A stretch of 64,000 nucleotides of DNA from positions 62,001 through 126,000 of the forward strand of contig NZ_JQLO01000001.1 of NCBI RefSeq assembly GCF_000744255.1, in the 5' to 3' direction. Positions 35,786-42,507 of the stretch are shown here, piece by piece. Both the position numbers and the translations under genes were made by a program. Origin of the DNA: Carnobacterium divergens DSM 20623. GTDB taxonomy: Bacteria > Bacillota > Bacilli > Lactobacillales > Carnobacteriaceae. Below the pieces are notes generated by a model that searched no databases, had not been told where the DNA came from, and was given only the letters and a program-made list of their open reading frames with translations. How positions within the stretch are numbered: the first letter of the stretch is position 1; each line of letters starts with the position of its first letter.

Positions 35786-36601
35786 ATGACAAAGCAAACA
35801 AAAACGTTTTATTTTATTCCCTATGTTTTTTGGCTATTGCTATTTGTAATTGCCCCGCTATTATTGATTTTATATCAATCTTTTTTCAATGTAGATGGTC
35901 AGTTTACGCTGGAAAATTATCAAACGTATTTTACTTCAGGTACGTATTTAAAAATGACCTTTAATTCCGTTTGGTATGCCTTTTTAATTACCTTATTTAC
36001 GTTATTAATTAGCTATCCTACGGCGTATTTTTTAAATAAAACGAAGCACAAGCAATTATGGCTAATGTTGATTATTTTGCCGACTTGGATTAATTTGCTT
36101 TTGAAGGCTTATGCTTTTATTGGAATATTTAGCATGAATGGGAGTGTCAATCACTTTTTAGAATTTATTGGCATTGGCAGACATCAAATTTTATTTACAG
36201 ACGTGAGCTTTATGTTTGTTGCAGCCTATATTGAACTGCCTTTTATGATTTTGCCAATTTTTAATGCAATTGAAGAATTGAATCCTTCTTACATTAGCGC
36301 TAGCCGTGATCTAGGGGCGAATAATTTTGAAACCTTTAGACGAGTTATTTTTCCTTTAACACTAAACGGTGTGAAAAGTGGTGTTCAAGCAGTCTTTATT
36401 CCTTCACTATCCTTATTTATGCTAACGCGTTTAATTGGGGGGAATCGAGTGATTACCCTTGGAACTGCAATTGAGCAACATTTCTTAGTAACACAAAACT
36501 GGGGAATGGGCTCAACGATTGGCGTGGTTTTAATTGTTGCCATGATTTTAATTATGCTGTTAACAGGGGAAAAGAAAAAGAAAGGGGGCAAACTTAAATG
36601 A
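35786..36601 (+). CDS. potB: Spermidine/putrescine ABC transporter permease
   Basis: 271 residues, about six membrane helices; the EAA coupling loop is SASRDLGANNFETFRRVIFPL. AGGAGGGG precedes the ATG. Overlaps potC by 4 bases. Pairs with PotC to form the channel of the polyamine importer. Confidence 0.93.
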   Translation: MTKQTKTFYFIPYVFWLLLFVIAPLLLILYQSFFNVDGQFTLENYQTYFTSGTYLKMTFNSVWYAFLITLFTLLISYPTAYFLNKTKHKQLWLMLIILPTWINLLLKAYAFIGIFSMNGSVNHFLEFIGIGRHQILFTDVSFMFVAAYIELPFMILPIFNAIEELNPSYISASRDLGANNFETFRRVIFPLTLNGVKSGVQAVFIPSLSLFMLTRLIGGNRVITLGTAIEQHFLVTQNWGMGSTIGVVLIVAMILIMLLTGEKKKKGGKLK

Positions 36602-37431
36602 AAAAAGGCTTGTTAAAAGGTTCAAATTTGTATTTAATCGCTGTTTTTAGTTTATTGTATGCGCCCATCTTTTATTTGATTTTTTATTCCTTTAACGCAG
36701 GCGGCGATATGAATGGCTTCTCAGGCTTTACTTGGGAACATTATTTAGCGGTTTTTGAAGACAAACGGTTGATTACAATTGTCTTGAATACCTTATTGGT
36801 AGCCTTTCTGTCAGCATTGATTGCAACGATGATTGGAACTTTTGGGGCAATGGGCATTTATTATACGAAAAACAGAAAAACAAGAAATACGTTGCTTAGC
36901 TTCAATAATATTTTAATGGTTTCTCCTGACGTCATCATTGGGGCAAGTTTTTTGATCTTCTTTACCTTTTTAGGTTTAGGACTAGGGTTTGGTTCAGTTT
37001 TGCTTTCTCACATTGCCTTTAGCATTCCAATTGTCGTGTTAATGGTCTTGCCAAAAATGCAAGAAATGAATGACTCGATGATTATGGCTGCGCGAGATTT
37101 AGGAGCAAATAGCCTTCAAGTGCTAAGTCGTATTGTTTTGCCAAGTATCACGCCAGGTATTTTAGCAGGCTTTTTTATGGCTTTTACCTATTCGCTTGAT
37201 GACTTTGCAGTGACCTTTTTTGTAACAGGAAATGGATTTAGTACGTTGTCTGTAGAAATTTATTCACGGGCCAGACAAGGGGTTAGTTTGGAAATCAACG
37301 CTTTAAGTGCATTGATGTTTGTTTTCTCACTAGCACTAGTTTCAGGTTATTATTTTATTCAACAACACAACTACAGCAAAAAACAAAAGCTAAGACATAA
37401 GCAGCATGCTGAGGCGGTGGATATGATATGA
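36598..37431 (+). CDS. potC: Spermidine/putrescine ABC transporter permease
   Basis: 277 residues, about six membrane helices, EAA loop MAARDLGANSLQVLSRIVLP, and SLDDFAVTFFVTG typical of PotC. Starts within the potB stop (ATGA) and in turn overlaps potD by 4 bases, so the three are translationally coupled. Confidence 0.93.
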   Translation: MKKGLLKGSNLYLIAVFSLLYAPIFYLIFYSFNAGGDMNGFSGFTWEHYLAVFEDKRLITIVLNTLLVAFLSALIATMIGTFGAMGIYYTKNRKTRNTLLSFNNILMVSPDVIIGASFLIFFTFLGLGLGFGSVLLSHIAFSIPIVVLMVLPKMQEMNDSMIMAARDLGANSLQVLSRIVLPSITPGILAGFFMAFTYSLDDFAVTFFVTGNGFSTLSVEIYSRARQGVSLEINALSALMFVFSLALVSGYYFIQQHNYSKKQKLRHKQHAEAVDMI

Positions 37432-38501
37432 AAAAATTAGGAACCTTAATGGCAGCTATTTTAATTCTATGTGGTGGACTTTACGCCTATGCAAAGCATT
37501 TAGAAAAAGCACAAGGATTTTCAGGGAACAATACGATTACCCTCTATAATTGGGGAGATTACATTGACCCCTCTTTAATAAAGAAATTTGAAAAAGAAAC
37601 AAACTATAAAATTTCCTATGAAACATTTGATTCAAATGAAGCCATGTTTACAAAAATCAAACAAGGTGGAACAGCCTATGATTTAACAATTCCTAGCGAA
37701 TATATGATTCAAAAAATGATCAAAGAAAAAATGTTAGTGCCGCTAGACAAATCAAAAATCAAAGGTCTAAACCATATCGACCCGCGTTTTATGGATTTAG
37801 CTTTCGATCAAAAAAATACCTATTCGATTCCTTATTTTTGGGGAACATTAGGAATTATTTACAATGATAAATATATAAAAGCGAGTGATATGCAACATTG
37901 GAATGATTTATGGCGACCAGAACTAAAAAATAATTTAATGTTGATTGATGGTGCTAGAGAAGTAATGGGGCTGTCGTTAAATAGTTTAGGCTATTCTCTA
38001 AATAGTAAAAATCAAACGGAGCTAGACAAGGCTGCAGCAAAATTAAGTACCTTAACCCCAAATGTCAAAGCCATCGTAGCCGACGAAATTAAAATGTATA
38101 TGATTCAAGAAGAAAGTGCTGCTGCAGTGACTTTTTCTGGAGAAGCCAGTGAAATGTTAGACAACAATGAACATCTGCATTACGTGATTCCAAGTGAAGG
38201 ATCTAATCTTTGGTTTGATAATTTTGTTATTCCTAAAACCGCTAAAAATAAAGAAGGAGCCTACGCCTTCATTAATTTTATGCTAGAGCCTAAAAATGCA
38301 GCACAAAATGCTGAATATATCGGATATTCTACGCCGAATAAGGATGCCATGAAGTATTTACCAAAAGAAATCGCGAATGATAAACAATTTTATCCAAGCG
38401 ATGAAACGATGTCCCATTTAGAAGTGTATCAAGATTTAGGTGCGGACTATTTAGCGATTTACAATGATTTGTTTTTAGAGTTTAAGATGTACCGCCGATG
38501 A
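37428..38501 (+). CDS. potD: Spermidine/putrescine-binding extracellular protein
   Basis: 357 residues. An N-terminal hydrophobic segment (residues ~5-22, with Cys15 in a poor lipobox, ILILC) anchors or exports it; then the PotD fold: TLYNWGDYIDPSLIKKFEKET, YDLTIPSEYMIQKM, SIPYFWGTLGIIYN, VTFSGEASEML, NLWFDNFVIPK. Captures polyamines for PotABC. Last gene of the operon. Lipid attachment is doubtful because the lipobox lacks Gly/Ala before Cys. Confidence 0.92.
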   Translation: MKKLGTLMAAILILCGGLYAYAKHLEKAQGFSGNNTITLYNWGDYIDPSLIKKFEKETNYKISYETFDSNEAMFTKIKQGGTAYDLTIPSEYMIQKMIKEKMLVPLDKSKIKGLNHIDPRFMDLAFDQKNTYSIPYFWGTLGIIYNDKYIKASDMQHWNDLWRPELKNNLMLIDGAREVMGLSLNSLGYSLNSKNQTELDKAAAKLSTLTPNVKAIVADEIKMYMIQEESAAAVTFSGEASEMLDNNEHLHYVIPSEGSNLWFDNFVIPKTAKNKEGAYAFINFMLEPKNAAQNAEYIGYSTPNKDAMKYLPKEIANDKQFYPSDETMSHLEVYQDLGADYLAIYNDLFLEFKMYRR

Positions 38502-38580
38502 TTGGAAAACTCAGTAAAAACGCGTTAAATCAACAAAAATTCAGGAGAATAAGCCACCGTTTTTACTGCCAGTTTTCCAA
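38502..38580. repeat. Large inverted repeat directly after potD
   Basis: TTGGAAAACT-CAGTAAAAACG (38502-38522) is complementary to CGTTTTTACTG-CC-AGTTTTCCAA (38558-38580): 21 matching bases with only a 2-base bulge, enclosing a 35-base loop. It begins at the potD stop and precedes the terminator at 38587. May be an RNA-stabilising hairpin or a palindromic element remnant. Confidence 0.75.
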
Positions 38581-38586
38581 AATTCT

Positions 38587-38619
38587 ACCAAAAGCGACGA
38601 AATTGTCGCTTTTTTTGGT
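38587..38619 (+). terminator. Terminator of the pot operon
   Basis: ACCAAAAGCGAC pairs with GTCGCTTTTTTTGGT (one-base slip in the A/T run) around GAAATT. Confidence 0.8.
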
Positions 38620-38867
38620 GTTTTCTACCAGAGAATTCTACCAGAGATTTTTAGTTGGAAAGCTTGATTTATGTAAGGATGAGCGTAGATATTTTTTTAA
38701 TAGAAAAATCATCATTTTAAAAGGAGTGTTAAAAATTGCTTTTTTTATCTAGAAAAAGGCTACTAAAAACATCTACTGCAAACGGTGAAAATGTTCATAT
38801 TCTATTACTAAAAAAGATTAGAAATAAATAATTAGTTTGTTCTAGTTAATAATGTTGTATCCTGTGA

Positions 38868-39176
38868 ATTCTATCATTTGAAGAAAATCGTTACTTTTAC
38901 GCGACCCTAAATCGAAAAGACTACAAAAAGAATGAACCTTTAGATGAAGATATCGCGATTATTAGACCTGGAAAAGTTCGTTCTTTGCTAGACTTAATTT
39001 TTAAAAATCACTTATTTTCATTAAATGATATTCTAAATGACTATTATATTGACCGTTCATTTTTAGAATCTCTATTTGGGATTGAAAATAAATTTCTAAG
39101 CAAGTACTCTGAAGAGTCTAATAGAGAATATTTTAATAACTCAAATGTTGTTTCTTTGTTCGCTAAGGAAAACTAA
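38868..39176 (+). pseudogene. 3' fragment of a lost gene (about 102 codons, no start)
   Basis: Open frame from just after a stop at 38865 to TAA at 39176, without a start codon preceded by a ribosome binding site. The translation has normal protein character (FEENRYFYATLNRKDYKK, then IAIIRPGKVRSLLDLIF, ending NNSNVVSLFAKEN), and a terminator follows, so it looks like the true C-terminus of a truncated gene. The helical tail ending in VVSL recalls C-termini of XRE/ImmA-IrrE type regulators of prophages and mobile elements, but the metalloprotease motif is absent and this is only a weak impression. Confidence 0.55.
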
Positions 39177-39184
39177 TTAATATT

Positions 39185-39213
39185 GAAGGACGTTCTTATT
39201 AAGACGTCTTTTT
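39185..39213 (+). terminator. Terminator after the gene fragment
   Basis: AGGACGT pairs with ACGTCTT (one G-T pair) around TCTTATTAAG, followed by a T-run. Confidence 0.75.
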
Positions 39214-39479
39214 TTTTCGATTAAATTATAAGTGAACTTCGCAACAATGGAGATTGAAATAGCAATAAAATAAGGAGTCTTACTCTCGTTTTCCGAAACT
39301 ATTAATCAACTTAAAGAGACAAAATAAATGAATAAAGAAGAGGCAAAACGAGTATATTGTTATAGTTTTTTTAAATACTAGAGAAAATTATTAAGAAGTA
39401 TTTATGAATGATTTTTGAGGGAGAAATGAACAAATTTTGAAAGAAATTTAGAGGAATATAGGAAGGTGTAGGCTTAAAA

Positions 39480-39508
39480 TTGAGGATAAAATAAGGATAT
39501 AAGATAAT
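39480..39508 (+). promoter_or_regulatory. Candidate promoter of the lysin operon
   Basis: TTGAGG (39480-39485), 17-base spacer, GATAAT (39503-39508), ending ~36 bases before the first lysin ATG. Confidence 0.45.
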
Positions 39509-39544
39509 AACTAAACATTATTATTGAAAGAAAGGAGGAAGAAA

Positions 39545-40207
39545 ATGGGGAAAATAGAATCAGTAATTAATTGGTTTCAAATAAGAAAAGGGAAAGTAAC
39601 TTATTCAATGACGAATCGTTATGGTCCAAACAGCTATGATTGTAGTTCTGCTGTGTATTATGCATTAATGCAGGGAGGTTTTGTAGCTGAGGGAACGTTT
39701 CCTGGAAATACAGAAAGTTTGTACCAGTTGGAAGGTAAGTTGTTAACACCGATTAGTCGCGGTGAAGTTCGACGAGGAGATATTTTTGTTGCAGGTATAA
39801 AGGGGAATAGTAGTGGTTCAAATGGTCATACGGGTGTTTTTTTGAGTAATCAAACTATTATTCACTGTACTGGTGGTCGAGGAATTGTTGAAACTCAAGC
39901 ATCGGGATGGATTGGAGGTCCACCAGTTTATTTTTATCGCTTAAAAGGATCAGAAGATAATGAAGGAACAAGTAAACCTAAAAAAGGAGAGACAACTATG
40001 CAATGTTTTTATCAAATTAAAGGAAATCCAGGGATTTATTATTTCGATGGAAAGAATCTTACAGGATTGAATGATATGGATGAACTAAATATTTTAAATC
40101 AGATTTACAAAGCAAATAATGACAATGATATGCCGCGTATTATTACTGATGGAGCTTGGTTTAAAAGGTTAGTAGATATGGCAAAACGTCCAGTAAATAA
40201 TGTTTAA
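39545..40207 (+). CDS. Phage-type peptidoglycan hydrolase (Amidase_5 / NlpC-P60 fold) with C-terminal binding domain
   Basis: 220 residues from the ATG at 39545 (AAAGGAGG upstream; an in-frame codon at 39524 lies before that site). Residues ~1-140 match the bacteriophage peptidoglycan hydrolase family (PF05382, as in phage Dp-1 Pal): Cys33 in SYDCSSAVYYAL, His95 in NGHTGVFL and His107 in IIHCTG. A linker (~141-151) leads to a 69-residue C-terminal domain starting MQCFYQIKG, shared with the next gene. That domain has its own AGGAG site and ATG (39998). No signal peptide, so release would need a holin, lysis or another route. No phage genes adjoin. Confidence 0.85.
   Translation: MGKIESVINWFQIRKGKVTYSMTNRYGPNSYDCSSAVYYALMQGGFVAEGTFPGNTESLYQLEGKLLTPISRGEVRRGDIFVAGIKGNSSGSNGHTGVFLSNQTIIHCTGGRGIVETQASGWIGGPPVYFYRLKGSEDNEGTSKPKKGETTMQCFYQIKGNPGIYYFDGKNLTGLNDMDELNILNQIYKANNDNDMPRIITDGAWFKRLVDMAKRPVNNV
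39985..40000 (+). promoter_or_regulatory. Internal ribosome binding site and in-frame start inside lysin 1
   Basis: AGGAG (39985-39989) sits 8 bases before an in-frame ATG (39998) that begins MQCFYQIKG exactly at the domain boundary. Would yield a free 69-residue binding domain. Confidence 0.75.
39998..40207 (+). repeat. Duplicated binding-domain segment, copy 1
   Basis: Homologous in sequence and length (69 codons plus stop) to 40793-41002. The encoded domains differ at 12 of 69 positions by my count; the nucleotide match extends upstream into the internal ribosome binding site. Confidence 0.9.
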
Positions 40208-40267
40208 AATAAGATGGATTATTCAATTTTTTTGAATTTTAAGAGTCAAAATGAAAGGAATTGGACT

Positions 40268-41002
40268 ATGGTAAATTTTACATCAACTCAATTAGAAACA
40301 GCAAAAACAGTATGGAATACACTAAAACAGTTTGGCTATAATGATAATTCCACGGCAGGTATTATCGGTAATCTATATGCAGAGTCAGCTCTCAATCCAA
40401 ATGTAAATGAACACAGTGGAGGCGGAGGTTATGGATTAGGTCAGTGGACTCCAAAAAGTAATCTATATATGCAAGCAAGCATTTGTGGGATTTCGAACAG
40501 TGAAGCAGAAACAGTACAAGGGCAAGCAAAGATAATCGCACAAGGAGATACAACAGGTCAATGGTTGGCTTATGGGAATACGGCCTATCATCCGACTGTA
40601 AAAAATTATCAAGTGCTGTCAGAATTCAAAAAAATAGCTGATTTAACAGCAGCAGCAGCAGCAGCGAATTTTTGTGCGCATTGGGAAAGGCCTAATGTAA
40701 AGTATGCGCATATGGATATTCGAATAGATGCTACTAACAGTATTTATGAATTATTAGGAACAACTCAAAAAAATAATAAAGGAGAGGTTACAATGCAGTG
40801 TTTTTATCAAGTTAAAGGAAGTGCGGGGGTTTACTATTTTGATGGAAAGAATCTTACAGGATTGAACGACATGGATGAATTAAATATTTTAAATAGAATT
40901 TATAAAGAAAATAATGAAAAAGATATGCCTTATATTGTTACAGATGGGGCTTGGTTTAAGAGATTGACTGATATGGCAAAACGCCCAGTAAATAATATCT
41001 AA
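40268..41002 (+). CDS. Phage-tail-lysozyme-type peptidoglycan hydrolase with the same C-terminal binding domain
   Basis: 244 residues from the ATG at 40268 (AAAGG upstream; a longer in-frame start lacks a site). Residues ~1-165 match the phage tail lysozyme fold (PF18013): FTSTQLETAKTVWNTL, GIIGNLYAESALNPN with the likely catalytic Glu39, GGYGLGQWTP, and NFCAHWERPN. The C-terminal 69 residues (176-244, MQCFYQVKG...) copy the binding domain of the preceding lysin, again with an internal AAAGGAGAGG and ATG at 40793. Expected to cut glycan strands, complementing the amidase/endopeptidase of the first gene. No signal peptide. Confidence 0.85.
   Translation: MVNFTSTQLETAKTVWNTLKQFGYNDNSTAGIIGNLYAESALNPNVNEHSGGGGYGLGQWTPKSNLYMQASICGISNSEAETVQGQAKIIAQGDTTGQWLAYGNTAYHPTVKNYQVLSEFKKIADLTAAAAAANFCAHWERPNVKYAHMDIRIDATNSIYELLGTTQKNNKGEVTMQCFYQVKGSAGVYYFDGKNLTGLNDMDELNILNRIYKENNEKDMPYIVTDGAWFKRLTDMAKRPVNNI
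40778..40795 (+). promoter_or_regulatory. Internal ribosome binding site and in-frame start inside lysin 2
   Basis: AAAGGAGAGG (40778-40787) precedes an in-frame ATG (40793) that opens the C-terminal binding domain, at the same position as in lysin 1. Confidence 0.75.
40793..41002 (+). repeat. Duplicated binding-domain segment, copy 2
   Basis: Second copy of the 210-base segment at 39998-40207; direct orientation, 795 bases apart. Recombination between copies would delete the lysozyme domain. Confidence 0.9.
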
Positions 41003-41056
41003 AAATTAATTTAAATAGTTAGCGAATTAGCTTTAATAGAAAAAATAATAATTTCT

Positions 41057-41087
41057 ATCGAGTAGAATCTTCTACTCGATTTTTTTT
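41057..41087 (+). terminator. Terminator of the lysin operon
   Basis: ATCGAGTAGAA pairs with TTCTACTCGAT, followed by eight T. Confidence 0.92.
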
Positions 41088-41112
41088 GTAAGCAATAAGA
41101 GAAAGGGAGTAG

Positions 41113-41170
41113 TTGACAATTAAAAATCAACATGATAGTATGATAAATACATAAAACGTAACGATTACGA
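41113..41170 (+). promoter_or_regulatory. Promoter and Zur-type operator of the zinc-starvation operon
   Basis: -35 TTGACA (41113-41118) with a -10 near 41136-41144, then ACGTAA-CGA-TTACGA (41156-41170), close to the Gram-positive Zur box TCGTAATNATTACGA (right half exact, left half one change). The downstream genes (S14 paralogue, ZinT) are classic Zur targets, supporting the call. Confidence 0.72.
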
Positions 41171-41215
41171 TTTAAACCTAATAAAGGAAATTTAATTATT
41201 AAAGGAGAGAAGACA

Positions 41216-41485
41216 ATGGCAAAAAAATCAAAAATAGTAAAAGCAGAAAAACAACGTCAACTGGTTAGTGACTATGCCTCAATTCGTAAAGAATTAAAAA
41301 AACAAAGAAATTATCAAGCATTAGCAAAATTACCAAAAGATTCAAATCCGAATCGCTTAAGAAATCGAGATCAACTAGATGGCCGTCCCAGAGGATATTT
41401 ACGAAAATTTGGCTTATCTAGAATTAACTTTCGAGAATTGGCATTGAAGGGTCAAATTCCAGGTGTGAAAAAAGCAAGCTGGTAG
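41216..41485 (+). CDS. rpsN: 30S ribosomal protein S14, zinc-independent paralogue
   Basis: 89 residues, no cysteine at all, so it lacks the CXXC zinc ribbon of the primary S14. [26 protein letters not shown] and [16 protein letters not shown] are conserved S14 sequences. In Bacillus the equivalent paralogue replaces the zinc-binding form during zinc starvation under Zur control. AAAGGAG precedes the ATG, and a Zur-like box lies upstream. First gene of an operon with a 45-aa basic protein and a ZinT lipoprotein. Confidence 0.93.
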   Translation: MAKKSKIVKAEKQRQLVSDYASIRKELKKQRNYQALAKLPKDSNPNRLRNRDQLDGRPRGYLRKFGLSRINFRELALKGQIPGVKKASW

Positions 41486-41534
41486 ACTATTTTTAGGTAG
41501 TCACAAAATAATAAAATGACAGGAGAGACTCTAT

Positions 41535-41672
41535 ATGGAAAAACAAGATTTATCAAGCGCCTATCGCCGTTTAGTTAAAAGTACAAATAGAAAAACACGA
41601 AAAAGAGCATTAAAACTTATCCATGAACATAAAAGAAAGAGAACCAAACAATTGATACAGCTGACAAAATAA
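41535..41672 (+). CDS. Small basic protein in the zinc-starvation operon (45 aa)
   Basis: Short gene starting MEKQDLSSAYRRLVKSTN, with AGGAGAG 7 bases upstream of the ATG. More than a third of residues are Lys/Arg and no cysteine is present; predicted helical. It lies 49 bases after the S14 gene and 65 before zinT in the same orientation. The sequence recalls a family of tiny Lactobacillales proteins that I remember as 'putative metal homeostasis protein', but I cannot verify the match. It could be an accessory ribosomal or RNA-binding peptide made when zinc is scarce. Confidence 0.75.
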   Translation: MEKQDLSSAYRRLVKSTNRKTRKRALKLIHEHKRKRTKQLIQLTK

Positions 41673-41737
41673 TTTTAGTTGCATTAATTGAACGAACAAA
41701 GACACTAAAATAAGCAAGAGTTAAAAAGGGGAGCATT

Positions 41738-42421
41738 ATGAAAAAAAAGATGGCATTGGTTTTAGTAATGATAGTTGCAATTGTAAGTACGGGATGTATA
41801 AAAAATGAAAAAACAAAAAAAACGGAGACGTCTTCTAGTCAATTAGAAAAAAAAGAAACCGAAACACACTCTCACCATCACGCTACAAAAGCAAGCGAGG
41901 GAATTTTTGAAGATAATGAAGTCAAAGAACGTTCCATTTCAGATTGGCAAGGCTCTTGGAAATCGATTTATCCCTATTTAGTGGATGGTTCACTAGATGA
42001 AGTATTTAAAGAAAAAGCTAAGACGGGGGATAAAACTGTCGATGAATACAAAAAATATTATGAATCAGGCTATAAATCAGACATAGAAGCCATTGATGTT
42101 TACAATAACAAAATGGCGTATCTTGTTAACGGTGAGTGGCAAGAGGCAGAGTATGAATCTGCAGGCTATCAAATTTTAACCTATGAATCGGGTAAAAAAG
42201 GAGTTCGTTATCTTTTTACTTCTAAGACAGAAGAAACACAGGCTCCAAAGTATGTTCAATTTAGCGATCACCTTATAGAACCTCATAAGAGTGGTCATTT
42301 TCATATCTACATGGGAAATGAGAGTCACGAAGCGTTGTTGACGGAAATGACTAATTGGCCGACGTTCTTCCCAAGTAAAATGAGTAAAAAAGAGATTATT
42401 CACGATATGCTGTATCATTAA
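41738..42421 (+). CDS. zinT: Zinc-binding lipoprotein, ZinT (YodA) family
   Basis: 227 residues. Lipoprotein signal peptide with Cys20 in VSTGC; a charged linker contains a metal-binding HSHHH cluster (~46-50). The ZinT domain (~60-227) shows SDWQGSWKSIYPYL, YKKYYESGYKSDI and the C-terminal metal ligands EPHKSGHFHIYMGNESHEAL. Scavenges zinc at the cell surface for an AdcABC-type importer. A plain GGGGAG site precedes the ATG. Third gene of the Zur-boxed operon; no terminator is visible before the next promoter. Confidence 0.9.
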   Translation: MKKKMALVLVMIVAIVSTGCIKNEKTKKTETSSSQLEKKETETHSHHHATKASEGIFEDNEVKERSISDWQGSWKSIYPYLVDGSLDEVFKEKAKTGDKTVDEYKKYYESGYKSDIEAIDVYNNKMAYLVNGEWQEAEYESAGYQILTYESGKKGVRYLFTSKTEETQAPKYVQFSDHLIEPHKSGHFHIYMGNESHEALLTEMTNWPTFFPSKMSKKEIIHDMLYH

Positions 42422-42435
42422 TATCAAAAATCCCC

Positions 42436-42466
42436 TTGACATGAAATGCATTCCATACTCTATAGT
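42436..42466 (+). promoter_or_regulatory. Promoter with palindrome matching that of the GH4 gene
   Basis: -35 TTGACA (42436-42441), TGAAATGCATTCCA (42442-42455), -10 TATAGT (42461-42466), 19-base spacer. Differs from the licH promoter palindrome by two bases and has the identical -35, -10 and spacing. Confidence 0.75.
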
Positions 42467-42492
42467 AATTATAGGAGCAACGATTACTATAG
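42460..42492 (+). repeat. 10-bp inverted repeat spanning -10 and leader
   Basis: CTATAGTAAT (42460-42469) is complementary to ATTACTATAG (42483-42492). The left arm includes the -10, so this is more likely a second DNA-level operator than an RNA hairpin. Confidence 0.5.
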
Positions 42493-42507
42493 AAATGGGG
42501 AGACAAG

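Larger units (their letters stand above)
38502..39544. other. Gene-poor scar between the pot operon and the lysin pair
   Basis: About 1 kb without an intact gene. In order it holds the 21-bp inverted repeat, the pot terminator, three copies of TTCTACCA (38583, 38622, 38635; the last two form a tandem TTCTACCAGAGA), a tiny frame with a good AAAAGGAG site at 38736, a 3' gene fragment (38868-39176), its terminator, and the leader of the lysin genes. It reads as a decayed insertion. No transposase or integrase remnant was recognised. Confidence 0.6.

Noticed and set aside
38498-38752. An 84-codon open frame starting at the potD stop (ATGA overlap)
   Set aside because: It runs through the large inverted repeat and the pot terminator and has no protein-like composition; most likely a chance frame.
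38868-39176. Assigning the gene fragment to an ImmA/IrrE-type regulator
   Set aside because: Only the general look of the C-terminal tail suggests it; the HEXXH metalloprotease motif and HTH are not in the remaining sequence.
39328-39381. A 17-codon frame (MNKEEAKRVYCYSFFKY) upstream of the lysins
   Set aside because: Weak ribosome binding site, very short, and no supporting context.
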